The notes under the pieces: generated by a model
What the model saw: only the letters and a program-made list of their open reading frames with translations
Told to the model about the DNA's origin: nothing
Databases searched by the model: none
Assembly (NCBI GenBank): GCA_030038015.1
Contig: JASHPR010000048.1
Coordinates: 1-43,938, forward strand
DNA length: 43,938 nt
From: Streptosporangiaceae bacterium
GTDB taxonomy: Bacteria > Actinomycetota > Actinomycetes > Streptosporangiales > Streptosporangiaceae
Direction of reading: 5' to 3'
Made by a program: the position numbers and the translations under genes
Shown here: one piece after another, positions 1 through 10,223 of the stretch
Position numbering within the stretch: the first letter of the stretch is position 1
How the letters are laid out: each line of letters opens with the position of its first letter

Positions 1-1
1 G

Positions 2-232
2 GCCGTCTCGCTGCGCCCGGAACTGCGGCGCACGCTGGCCGCGGGCCGCGAGTCCGGCGCGCTCGGCGCGATCGTCTCCGGTTCCGGCCCCACCTGCGCC
101 TTCCTGGCCGCGGACGCGGACAGGGCGCGGGAGCTCGCGGTGTCGCTGACCGGCGCCGGGGTCTGCCGCGGTGTGGTCAGGGTCCAGGGCCCCGCCGCAG
201 GCGCCGCGGTGGCGGTCCCGGTCGCCGGATGA
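2..232 (+). CDS. ispE: 4-diphosphocytidyl-2-C-methyl-D-erythritol kinase, C-terminal part (5' truncated by window)
   Basis: Frame 2 reads [38 protein letters not shown]...VAG* with the GHMP-kinase SGSGPT motif; sits next to an ABC-F gene. Confidence 0.8.
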   Translation, partial: AVSLRPELRRTLAAGRESGALGAIVSGSGPTCAFLAADADRARELAVSLTGAGVCRGVVRVQGPAAGAAVAVPVAG

Positions 233-298
233 GAATCTTTCGGCTATCGAACGGCTCACCCGCGCCGCCGCAGCCGCCGGGACGCCGCATTCCCGCGC

Positions 299-418
299 GC
301 GCCTCCGGCACGACCGTGCGTCAGCGGTGCCCGGCGGCAAGGGATGCCTCCCGCCGCGCCCCTGGCGCACCTCCGGCACGACCAGCGAGGTGCCTGACGG
401 CGCGCCTCCGGCGCGACG
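299..418 (+). repeat. Three imperfect 17-bp direct repeats GCGCCTCCGGCACGACC (299-315, 367-383, 402-418)
   Basis: Direct sequence comparison. Confidence 0.7.
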
Positions 419-439
419 CACCGGGAGGGAGGCCATGAC

Positions 440-2198
<1,759 letters not shown>

Positions 2199-2203
<5 letters not shown>

Positions 2204-2223
2204 TCCGGCGGAAGCCGGTCAGA
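2199..2223 (+). terminator. Putative terminator hairpin TCTGA-t-CCGGC-ggaa-GCCGG-TCAGA
   Basis: 10-bp stem with one bulge and a GNRA-type loop, overlapping the ABC-F stop codon. Confidence 0.55.
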
Positions 2224-2293
2224 TTGCGCTATTCCCGCAGCGGCTCCTGACCGGAGCTCCGGCCCGCCTGCGTGCCGGTGCGAGAATGCCGGC

Positions 2294-2575
2294 ATGGCTG
2301 ATCGCAACGGCTCGAAATGGTCGCTGGGCTCCCAGCGCTCGATCCTGAGCATCGCGTCAACGGGGTCGATCCTCTCGATCGGATCGGCCGGCTCGATCCT
2401 CTCGGTCGCGTCGGCGGGCTCGATCCTGTCGATGGGGTCGGCCGGCTCCCTGGCCAGTGTGGGCTCGATCCTGTCGGCGCTGTCGGACCGGTCCATCCTG
2501 TCGGTGCTGTCGGACCGGTCCATCCTCTCGGCTAGCTCCAGCCGGTCGATGCTGGCCTGGAAGTCTGGCCGCTAG
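2294..2575 (+). CDS. Small Ser/Ile/Leu-rich nonapeptide-repeat protein
   Basis: 93 aa: SILSIASTG SILSIGSAG SILSVASAG SILSMGSAG ... SILSVLSDR SILSASSSR; periodic at both protein (9 aa) and DNA (27 nt) level. Confidence 0.75.
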   Translation: MADRNGSKWSLGSQRSILSIASTGSILSIGSAGSILSVASAGSILSMGSAGSLASVGSILSALSDRSILSVLSDRSILSASSSRSMLAWKSGR

Positions 2576-2593
2576 GCGGGGGCGCCCCGGGGC

Positions 2594-3502
2594 TCAGCCG
2601 CCCTGGTCGGCGAGCAGGAAGGCCAGCGCGATCACCCCGTAGCCGACCGGCCGTGCGTGCTCGTTCGGTCCCCGCGGGGCCGCGGCGCACTCCCACGTCC
2701 ACAGGCAGATCGCGGCGACGTTCCGGGGGACCGTGCCCAGCCCGGGAACCCGCACCTGGTCGGTGAAGTCGCCGCTGTGGAAGGCGCCGAACACGTTCGC
2801 GACCCTGACCCCGAACTGCTGGTACACGCCGGCCAGCAGGTTGTTGTAGGCCACGACGAGCCGTTCGGACAGCCGCGCGAGCTGCTGGCCGAGGAAGCCG
2901 TCGCGCCACTCCGACAGCGCGGGCACGTAGTAGTTCATGCCGATGATGCGGACGCCGCTGCCGGCGCCCGCCCGGATGGTCCTCATGATCTCCGTGAGGT
3001 TGGTCACCGCGTCGGGGAAGCTCCGGGAGACGCATGAGACGACCGCTCCGATGCTCGGCTGGGTGACGCAGGAGTCCGGGTCGTTGGCGCCGATGTCGAT
3101 CGTGATCAGCGAGACCTGGCCGCGGTGGGCGCGCAGGAAGCTGGCCGCCTCGGCCAGCTGCGAGCCCGCCGGGTAGGAGCAGATCCCGCCGTCGATCATG
3201 GTGTGCGTGGTCTCGCCCGAGCAGCCCAGCTTGACCAGCCGCAGGCGGGGGTCGGTCAGGCGCAGCGCCGAATACAGCTGGTTGGCGTAGCCCTGCCCCG
3301 TTGGCAGGCTCTTCCCGGCCGCGTCCGGCTGCACGCCTACCGATAGCGAATCACCGAGGGCGAGGTAGTAGCTGGGCCTCGTCTTGGCCCTGGCGGGGCG
3401 GGGCTGGGTGTGGGCGCTGCAGGCGGAGACCGCCACGGCCAGCGACACGACCACGGCCACCGCTGCGGCCAGGGCGACGGCGATGGCTACGCGGCGGCGC
3501 AC
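2594..3502 (-). CDS. SGNH/GDSL-family hydrolase, putative lipoprotein
   Basis: N-terminal hydrophobic segment with lipobox-like VSAC, GDSLSVG block, ITIDIGANDP block. Confidence 0.85.
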   Translation of the reverse strand: MRRRVAIAVALAAAVAVVVSLAVAVSACSAHTQPRPARAKTRPSYYLALGDSLSVGVQPDAAGKSLPTGQGYANQLYSALRLTDPRLRLVKLGCSGETTHTMIDGGICSYPAGSQLAEAASFLRAHRGQVSLITIDIGANDPDSCVTQPSIGAVVSCVSRSFPDAVTNLTEIMRTIRAGAGSGVRIIGMNYYVPALSEWRDGFLGQQLARLSERLVVAYNNLLAGVYQQFGVRVANVFGAFHSGDFTDQVRVPGLGTVPRNVAAICLWTWECAAAPRGPNEHARPVGYGVIALAFLLADQGG

Positions 3503-3523
3503 TGGGACTCCTGCATGCCCTGG

Positions 3524-4150
3524 CTAGCTGCCCGGCCCGGGCCCCAGCCCGGCCGGCCTGCCGAGCCGGCCGGTGATGTACGCCTCGATCGTCGGCCCGA
3601 TCCAGGCGGCGACCTCGGCCCTGGTGGCCGACGCGAACGGCTCCATGCCGATCACGTACCTGGCCCACGCCGCGCCGAGCAGCTGGGAGGACACGAGCGC
3701 CGTGGCCCTGGCGGGAACCGCGCCGCCGGCGCCGTTCCCGCCAGGCACCCGGGCCCACACCCGCTCGGTGAGGAACTCGCGCACGGCCCGTGCCACCTCC
3801 GGCGCACTGGAGACCGCCTGGGTCAGCGTCACGAAGGACTTCCCCGGCTCGGCGGCGCCCTCCTCCCACTGCGCCAGGAAACGTTCGGCGATGCGGGCGC
3901 CGTCGAGCTTGCCCGCGCGTGCCTGGAGCTGGACCCGGCGGGGGTCGGCCGGCAGGTCGAGGCAGGCCACGAACAGCCCGGCCTTGTCGGCGAAGTAGTG
4001 GTAGACGAGGGCGGGGTCGACGTCGGCGCGCCTGGCGACCTGGCGGATCGTCGCCGCGACGTAGCCGCGCTCGCCGAACTCGGCCCGCGTGGCCTCGAGG
4101 ATCTTGGCCCGAGTGTCGGGGCCGCCCGGCCGGCGGCCGGCCGGGCTCAC
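3524..4150 (-). CDS. TetR/AcrR family transcriptional regulator
   Basis: N-terminal HTH: TRAKILEATRAEFGERGYVAATIRQVARRADVDPALVYHYFADKAGLF. Confidence 0.9.
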   Translation of the reverse strand: MSPAGRRPGGPDTRAKILEATRAEFGERGYVAATIRQVARRADVDPALVYHYFADKAGLFVACLDLPADPRRVQLQARAGKLDGARIAERFLAQWEEGAAEPGKSFVTLTQAVSSAPEVARAVREFLTERVWARVPGGNGAGGAVPARATALVSSQLLGAAWARYVIGMEPFASATRAEVAAWIGPTIEAYITGRLGRPAGLGPGPGS

Positions 4151-4217
4151 GGCGTCACGGCCCGGGTGAGCGGCCGGGGTTCGCCGCGGGGCGGGCTCAC
4201 GGCGTCACGGCCCGGGT
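4143..4217. repeat. Exact 25-bp direct repeat GGGCTCACGGCGTCACGGCCCGGGT (4143-4167, 4193-4217)
   Basis: Two identical copies 50 bp apart across the tetR start codon. Confidence 0.9.
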
Positions 4218-4268
4218 CCGCGCCGCGGGGTTCACCACCCGTGAATTTCCTGGCATAATTCATCAGTG

Positions 4269-4802
4269 ATGGATTCTAGCCAGGCCGCAGCCGGGTCACG
4301 AGGGCTGCACGAGGCCACCCCGGCGGCATCACCCGAGACCGGGACCGGCCGCCAGCCGGCGAGCGCAAGGGCTCGGCTGCGCTGGATGATCCTCGCCGCC
4401 ATCCTGCTCGTGCTGGTCCAGGCCGGGATCGGCATGGTCGTGAACCTGTTCGTGACGATCCCGTCCAGCCACCCGGGCGCGCGGCCGTCCGACTACTTCG
4501 CTGGGTCCTTCCACAGCGTCGTCTGGGCGGTCGCGCACGGCGCCCCGGCCCTCGCCGTCCACGCCTCGCTGGGGCTGGCGCTCGTGGTGATCGTGATCGG
4601 CGTGGCCGGGCACGCCGCGCGGCTGGGCAGCCGCGCGGTCGCCGCGCTGTCCATCCTTGCCGGGATGCTCATCATCGGGGCCGGATTCAACGGGGCCAGC
4701 TTCCTGGACTTCAACGGCAACATCAGCTCGCTGATCATGGCCCTGCTCACCCTCGCCGCCCTGGCGTGCTACTCGGCAGCCCTCAGCCTGCTGGCGAGGT
4801 AG
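4269..4802 (+). CDS. Hypothetical integral membrane protein (about four TM helices)
   Basis: Hydrophobic segments (MILAAILLVLVQAGIGMVVNLFV, ALVVIVIGVAGHAA, ALSILAGMLIIGAGFNGASFL, LIMALLTLAALACYSAALSLL); divergent from tetR. Start taken as the second in-frame ATG; 4266 also possible. Confidence 0.75.
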   Translation: MDSSQAAAGSRGLHEATPAASPETGTGRQPASARARLRWMILAAILLVLVQAGIGMVVNLFVTIPSSHPGARPSDYFAGSFHSVVWAVAHGAPALAVHASLGLALVVIVIGVAGHAARLGSRAVAALSILAGMLIIGAGFNGASFLDFNGNISSLIMALLTLAALACYSAALSLLAR

Positions 4803-4835
4803 CCGCCCGCGGCGACCCGTTCTTGATGGTGGTCA

Positions 4836-5384
4836 TCAGCGGGAGGTGTCCGGCGGCTGGCTGGCGTCGAACGGCGCGAGCAAGATCCGCAGCAGCGCGG
4901 CGAGCTCGCGCCGCTGCGAGCGGTCCAGGCCCGTCAGCAGCTTGCGCTCGCTGCGCAGCAGGTCCTCGAAGGCCGCGTCCACCGCGGCCCGGCCGCAAGG
5001 GGTCAGCGTCACCAGGACGCCGCGCTTGTCCTGAGGGTCGGGGTGCCTGCTGACGAGCCCCGCCTCGGCCAGGCGGTCAATCCGGTTGGTCATCGTGCCC
5101 GAGGTCACCAGCGTGGCCCGCAACAGCGCGCCCGGGCTCAGCTGGTACGGCGGCCCCTGTCTGCGCAGGGCGGACAGGACGTCGAACCCCCAGGCCTGCA
5201 GGCCGTGCGAGGCGAACGCCGCGGTTCGCGCCCGGTCCAGGTGCCTGGCCAGCCTGGATACCCGGCTGAGCACCTGGAGCGGTTCGGCGTCCAGGTCGGG
5301 ACGCTCGGCGCCCCATCGCGCCACCAGCTCGTCGACCTCGTCACGAAGTTCTCCCGCTGCTGGCTGCTGCGGTCCCCGGCCCAT
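4836..5384 (-). CDS. MarR family transcriptional regulator
   Basis: wHTH text: LSPGALLRATLVTSGTMTNRIDRLAEAGLVSRHPDPQDKRGVLVTLTPCGRAAVD. Start moved to 5384 (MGRGPQQP), next to a palindromic operator. Confidence 0.88.
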   Translation of the reverse strand: MGRGPQQPAAGELRDEVDELVARWGAERPDLDAEPLQVLSRVSRLARHLDRARTAAFASHGLQAWGFDVLSALRRQGPPYQLSPGALLRATLVTSGTMTNRIDRLAEAGLVSRHPDPQDKRGVLVTLTPCGRAAVDAAFEDLLRSERKLLTGLDRSQRRELAALLRILLAPFDASQPPDTSR

Positions 5385-5398
5385 CCAGGCAGTATATC

Positions 5399-5412
5399 TC
5401 TTGACGTCAAGA
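5399..5412. promoter_or_regulatory. Perfect 14-bp palindrome TCTTGACGTCAAGA, putative MarR operator
   Basis: Self-complementary sequence 15 bp upstream of the marR start. Confidence 0.7.
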
Positions 5413-5495
5413 TTGCGCTGGCCAGCCCTCTTAGCGGAGCCGCGGGCCGGCTCGCTTAGCGGATGGGCGCGCGCCGTGTGGCGCGGTCCCCGGCT

Positions 5496-5549
5496 GGGTG
5501 GTGTGTGCGAAAACTGCGGTCCCAGCAGCATAAAGCGCACACACCACCC
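5496..5549. terminator. Long inverted repeat (14-bp perfect stem, nested hairpin in loop), putative terminator of the upstream tetR
   Basis: GGGTGGTGTGTGCG (5496-5509) pairs exactly with CGCACACACCACCC (5536-5549); loop contains CTGC...GCAG. Confidence 0.55.
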
Positions 5550-5596
5550 GGATTCCGCCCGGCTGCGAACCATATCCCGGGATTGTTCCTGCGGTT

Positions 5597-6292
5597 TTAC
5601 TGCCCGGCGCGCAGCCGCCGCTTGGCCGCGGCGGAGATCTCCGGCTTCGGGTCCAGCTTGGACAGCCCGTTCCAGGCCAGGTTCACCAGGTGCGCCGCGA
5701 CCTCCTCGAGGTCCGGCTTGCGCGCGTCCAGCCACCACTGGCCCGTGAAGGCCACCATCCCGACGAGCATCTGCGCGTACACGGGGGCGAGCTTCGGGTC
5801 GTAGCCCCGGTTGGCCAGCACATCGCCGAGGATGTACTCGACCTGGCTGGCGATGTCGCTGATCAGGCTGGCGAACGTGCCCGAGCCGGACGACGGGTTC
5901 GAGTCGCGCACCAGGATCCGGAAGCCGTCGGAGTTGTCCTGGATGTAGCGGAGCAGCTCGACGGCGGCGACCTCGAACTTCTCCATGGTGTCCTCGCCCG
6001 AGAGCAGCCGGGTGGCCATCGCGAGGAACCGCTCGACCTCGCGGTCCACGACGACCGCGTAGAGCCCTTCCTTGCCGCCGAAGTGCTCGTACACGACCGG
6101 CTTGGACACGTCGGCTGTCGCGGCGATCTCCTCGATGGACGTTCCATCAAGGCCGCGCTCGGCGAACAGGCGGCGGCCGACGTCGAGCAGCTGCTCCCGC
6201 CGCTCCTTGCCGGTCATGCGCCTGCGGCCCGAGCCTGAAGAGGGCTGGCTTGGCACTGGTTCATCATGCCAACCCAGCGCGACCTCAGCCAA
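5597..6292 (-). CDS. TetR/AcrR family transcriptional regulator
   Basis: HTH: KERREQLLDVGRRLFAERGLDGTSIEEIAATADVSKPVVYEHFGGKEGLYAVVV. Start may be 6217 (ATG) rather than 6292 (TTG). Confidence 0.9.
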   Translation of the reverse strand: MAEVALGWHDEPVPSQPSSGSGRRRMTGKERREQLLDVGRRLFAERGLDGTSIEEIAATADVSKPVVYEHFGGKEGLYAVVVDREVERFLAMATRLLSGEDTMEKFEVAAVELLRYIQDNSDGFRILVRDSNPSSGSGTFASLISDIASQVEYILGDVLANRGYDPKLAPVYAQMLVGMVAFTGQWWLDARKPDLEEVAAHLVNLAWNGLSKLDPKPEISAAAKRRLRAGQ

Positions 6293-7382
6293 CCTCGCGG
6301 GTCGCGGCCGGCCCGGCCACGGCGCGCTTGGTCATGGAGCCAAGCTGCCGGGAGCGGCCGGTGACACGCTTGCCGGCCAGCCGGGCCTCGTCCGGCCAGC
6401 GGACATCGCGGACCCAGCCGAGCTTCTCGCACCACCGGATCAGCCGCGCGGCGATGTCGATCTGGCCGCGGAGCACCCCGTGCCGGGCGCAGGTCGGGTC
6501 GGCGTGGTGCAGGTTGTGCCAGGATTCACCGAACGACAGGATCGCCAGCCAGTTGACGTTCCGCGACTTGTCCCTGACCTCGAACTCCTCCTTGCCGAAC
6601 GTGTGGCAGATCGAGTTGATCGACCAGGTGACGTGGTGCAGGAACGCGACGCGCACCAGGCTGGCCCAGAAGAACGCGGTGACCGCGCCCTGCCAGGACA
6701 TCGACCACAGCCCGCCGATCGCGGCGGGCGCCAGCAGCGAGGCGGCCACCAGCACGGGGAACAGCCGGGAGACCCAGCGGATGTCGTCGTCGGCGAGCCA
6801 GTCCGGGCAGAACTTCTCCTTGGAAGTGCGGTTGCGGTCGAACAGCCAGCCCATGTGGGCGAAGGCGAGCCCCTTGGCCAGCGCCTTCCAGTCGCTGCCA
6901 TACCGCCAGGGCGAGTGCGGGTCGCCTTCGGCGTCGCTGTACTTGTGGTGCCTGCGGTGATCGGCGACCCAGGTGAGGACCGGGCCTTCCACGGCGAGCG
7001 TCCCGGCCACCCCGAGCGCGATCTTGAACGGGCGGGTCGCCTTGAACGAGCCGTGCGTGAAGTAGCGGTGGAAGCCCATGCTGATCCCCAGGCCGGAGAT
7101 CGCGTAGAACACGACGGCGATCACGATGTCGTGCCAGCCCAGGCCCCATCCCCAGGCCACTGGCCCCGCGGCGAGCAGGGCGAGCATCGGCACGCCGACG
7201 AAGACCCCGATCAGGGCCCGCTCGGCGGTGCCGTTCTGCTCCGGCTCGACGTCGGGCCGGGGAGCCCGGCGCGGGATGGGCGCCGCGGCTGGCGTGGCCG
7301 GCCCGGTTCCGGCAGCGGGCGGTGGCTGGGGTGGGGCCAGCGTGGCGATGGTCGCCGCGGTGGGGTCTGCGGACGCGGCCAT
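6285..7382 (-). CDS. Acyl-CoA (delta-9) fatty acid desaturase
   Basis: Histidine boxes HRYFTH, DHRRHHKYSD, ESWHNLHH; RBS GAGG before ATG at 7382. Confidence 0.93.
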   Translation of the reverse strand: MAASADPTAATIATLAPPQPPPAAGTGPATPAAAPIPRRAPRPDVEPEQNGTAERALIGVFVGVPMLALLAAGPVAWGWGLGWHDIVIAVVFYAISGLGISMGFHRYFTHGSFKATRPFKIALGVAGTLAVEGPVLTWVADHRRHHKYSDAEGDPHSPWRYGSDWKALAKGLAFAHMGWLFDRNRTSKEKFCPDWLADDDIRWVSRLFPVLVAASLLAPAAIGGLWSMSWQGAVTAFFWASLVRVAFLHHVTWSINSICHTFGKEEFEVRDKSRNVNWLAILSFGESWHNLHHADPTCARHGVLRGQIDIAARLIRWCEKLGWVRDVRWPDEARLAGKRVTGRSRQLGSMTKRAVAGPAATREVG

Positions 7383-7461
7383 GGTGTCCTCGCTCGGATT
7401 CGGAGATTGCGGCCAATTGCTGAGCGCTCCGCACGTACCGGGTCTGGGGCACTGCAAATAC

Positions 7462-7501
7462 GCTTACGTAACCGTAGGCTACGGTACCGTAGGTTACGCA
7501 A
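7462..7501. promoter_or_regulatory. Overlapping palindromic operator array upstream of desaturase
   Basis: CCGTAG-G-CTACGG (7472-7484) overlaps the perfect palindrome CTACGGTACCGTAG (7479-7492), inside outer arms CGTAACC...GGTTACG. Confidence 0.65.
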
Positions 7502-7583
7502 GTACCCGGGCAAACATTTTTTGAACTTATGGTGACGGTCGCGCCCCAGGTGCGCGCGCCCTGGCCGCGGCGCGAACGAGGTG

Positions 7584-7657
7584 TTCCGGCGGCTGGACTC
7601 GAACCAGCACAAACCCGACTCCAAAGGACGGTGGGCTGCCAATTACCCTACGCCGGA
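7584..7657 (-). tRNA. tRNA-Gln (anticodon TTG)
   Basis: Reverse strand TCCGGCG-TA-GGGTAATTGGCAGCCC-A-CCGTC-CTTTGGA-GTCGG-...-GCTGG-TTCGAGT-CCAGC-CGCCGGA-A folds as a cloverleaf (one U.U in the anticodon stem). Confidence 0.87.
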
Positions 7658-7927
7658 TCATGGCAACAGACCGTGATCTGCCGCCAGGTGGTAGCTCCAC
7701 GATACCGAGTGCCACGCAGGTGCTTCAGGCCCCGGCGCGTGCGGCAGCAGTCCCGGCCGCCACCCGGCTCGCCAGAAGGTGGCAGAGCACACAGATGAGC
7801 GCATGCCGGGCCGTGCCGGGCAGCCGGGCGGTATCCTGCGAGGGTCGGGAGCGTGAACTGTCCCGGGGGAGCGCACCAGCGGCTATCAGGCCCAGGTGCC
7901 TGCAGCGATACCGAGGAGCCGAGCCGA

Positions 7928-8962
7928 GTGAGCCTCAGCGATCCGGCCGCCGTGATCATTCTCGCGGCGGGTGAGGGCACCCGAATGAAGAACCAGACGC
8001 CGAAGGTTCTCAACCACGTGTGCGGCCGGAGCATGCTCGGCCATGTCATCGCCGCCTCCAGGGAACTGGCGCCCGGCCGGCTGATCGTGGTGACCGGGCA
8101 CGGCCGTGACAAGGTCACCGCCCACCTGGCCGAGCACGCGTCCGACGCCGAGATCGTCGTCCAGGACCGGCGCGGCGGCACCGGGCACGCGGTGCGCGTG
8201 GTCATCGAGGCCGTCGGGCTGATCCACGGCACGGTGGTGGTGACCTACGCGGACACGCCGCTGCTGCGCGGGAGCACGCTCAGCGACCTCGTCGCGGCGC
8301 ACAGGGCACACCAGGCCGCGGTCACCGTGCTCACCGCCAGGCTGGACAACCCGACCGGCTACGGCCGGATCATCAGGGACGCCGGCGGCGCGTTCACCGG
8401 CATCATCGAGGAAGCGGACGCGAGCCCGGAGCAGCGCGCGATCACCGAGATCAACTCGGGGATGTACGCTTTCGACGGCGAGCTGCTCGCCGACACGGTC
8501 AAGCGGGTGCCGACCGACAACGCCAAGGGCGAGGAGTACCTCACCGACGTCGTGTCGATCCTGCGCGGTGACGGCTACCCGGTGGCGACGGCCGCGTGCG
8601 CCGACCCCGAGGAGGTCCTCGGGGTGAACGACCAGGCGCAGCTCGCGTGGGCGCGCCGGGTGCTGAACGAGCGGCTGCTGCACGCGTGGATGCGCGCCGG
8701 GGTGACCATCGTCGACCCGGCGAGCACCTGGATCGACGTCGGCGTCAAGCTCGAGCCCGGGGTGCACATCGGTCCCTCCACCCAGCTGGAGGGCACCACC
8801 ACGGTCGCGGCCGGGGCGCAGGTGGGGCCCGGCTGCCTGCTGCGGGACACCACGGTCGGCGACGGCGCCACGGTGGTCAACTCCGTCTGCGAGTCCGCGG
8901 TGGTCGCGGCCGGCCTGACGGTCGGGCCGTTCGCCCACCTGAGTGGGGGACGTCATCAGTGA
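7928..8962 (+). CDS. glmU: GlmU-like UDP-GlcNAc pyrophosphorylase, truncated in the C-terminal acetyltransferase domain
   Basis: GTG start; VIILAAGEGTRMKNQTPKVL, GGTGHAVR, GYGRIIRD, VNDQAQLAWA, early left-handed beta-helix rungs, then stops at VGPFAHLSGGRHQ*. Confidence 0.9.
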   Translation: MSLSDPAAVIILAAGEGTRMKNQTPKVLNHVCGRSMLGHVIAASRELAPGRLIVVTGHGRDKVTAHLAEHASDAEIVVQDRRGGTGHAVRVVIEAVGLIHGTVVVTYADTPLLRGSTLSDLVAAHRAHQAAVTVLTARLDNPTGYGRIIRDAGGAFTGIIEEADASPEQRAITEINSGMYAFDGELLADTVKRVPTDNAKGEEYLTDVVSILRGDGYPVATAACADPEEVLGVNDQAQLAWARRVLNERLLHAWMRAGVTIVDPASTWIDVGVKLEPGVHIGPSTQLEGTTTVAAGAQVGPGCLLRDTTVGDGATVVNSVCESAVVAAGLTVGPFAHLSGGRHQ

Positions 8963-8975
8963 GAGGGCGGGTTCA

Positions 8976-9953
8976 GTGACTGGCATTACCGCCGCTAACC
9001 AGAAGAAGCTGCTGCTGCTTTCCGGCCGCTCCCACCCAGAGCTCACCGACGAGATAGCCGCCTGCCTGGGCGTCGAGCCGACCCCGACGACGCTGTACGA
9101 CTTCGCCAACGGCGAGATCTTCGTCAGGTTCCTGGAGTCGGTGCGCGGCTGCGACGCGTTCGTCCTGCAGAGCCACACCGCGCCGATCAATCGGTGGATC
9201 ATGGAACACCTGATCATGGTGGACGCGCTGAAGCGCGCGTCGGCCAAGCGGATCACGGTGGTGGCCCCGTTCTTCGGCTACGCGCGGCAGGACAAGAAGA
9301 GCCGGGGCAGGGAGCCGATTTCCGCCCGGCTCATGGCGGACCTGTTCCTCACCGCCGGCGCGGACCGGATCATGGCCGTCGACCTGCACACGGCCCAGAT
9401 CCAGGGCTTCTTCGACGGGCCGGTCGACCACCTGTTCGCGCTGCCGATCCTCGCCTCCTACCTCGAGGACCAGCTGGATCTGGCACGGGTCACCGTGGTG
9501 GCGCCGGATGCGGGGCGGGTCCGGGTCTGCGAGCGGTGGACCGACCGGCTCGGCTGCCCGCTGGCCATCATCCACAAGCGGCGCGACCCCGATGTCGCCA
9601 ACCGGGTGCGGGTCCTCGAGGTGGTGGGCCAGGTGGCCGGGCGGACCTGCATCATCGTGGACGACATGATCGACACCGGCTCCACGATCGTGAACGCGGC
9701 CGAGGCCCTGTTCGAGCAGGGAGCCGCCAAGGTGATCGCGACCGCCACGCACGGGGTGCTGTCCGGCCCGGCCGTGGATCTGCTGAAGAACTCCAGGATC
9801 AGCGAGGTGGTCGTCAGCAACACGCTGCCGATCCTGAACGAGAAGCGATTCGACAAACTCACCGTGCTGTCGATCGCGCCGCTCATCGCCAGGGCGATCA
9901 GCGAGGTGTTCAGCGACGGGTCGGTGACCAGCCTGTTCGACGGGCAGAGCTGA
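8976..9953 (+). CDS. prs: Ribose-phosphate pyrophosphokinase
   Basis: DFANGEIFVRF, ARQDKKSRGREPISA, DLHTAQIQGFFD, PRPP loop IIVDDMIDTGSTI; GTG start with RBS GAGAGGG overlapping the glmU stop. Confidence 0.95.
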   Translation: MTGITAANQKKLLLLSGRSHPELTDEIAACLGVEPTPTTLYDFANGEIFVRFLESVRGCDAFVLQSHTAPINRWIMEHLIMVDALKRASAKRITVVAPFFGYARQDKKSRGREPISARLMADLFLTAGADRIMAVDLHTAQIQGFFDGPVDHLFALPILASYLEDQLDLARVTVVAPDAGRVRVCERWTDRLGCPLAIIHKRRDPDVANRVRVLEVVGQVAGRTCIIVDDMIDTGSTIVNAAEALFEQGAAKVIATATHGVLSGPAVDLLKNSRISEVVVSNTLPILNEKRFDKLTVLSIAPLIARAISEVFSDGSVTSLFDGQS

Positions 9954-10223
9954 GCGCGCCGCACCGCAGCGGCTGGAGGTGACCGCTGGCCTCACACCCG
10001 TTCGAGGAGTAGCGGCGGGCGCCGCCCCGGCGCTCCCGGCACCCGGCGGGACCCCCGGGATCACCGCCCGCCGCCGGGCGGGCCGGCACCCGCTGTCCCG
10101 GTATCGATTGCCCTGCCAGCGTTGGCGCACCAAGATAGCTATGTCCCGGCTGTCACCGCTGCGCAGCCCGCCGCACGGCATCCGGCGGGCGGGAAGCGGC
10201 CCGGACTAGGGAGGGTGCAGGCG

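Noticed and set aside
7886-9256. Long antisense ORFs opposite glmU, prs, rplY, GMC oxidoreductase (e.g. 8973-10181, 11870-12925, 12651-14003)
   Set aside because: Typical high-GC third-position shadow ORFs; low-complexity Arg/Ala/Gly/His translations with no recognisable motifs opposite confident genes.
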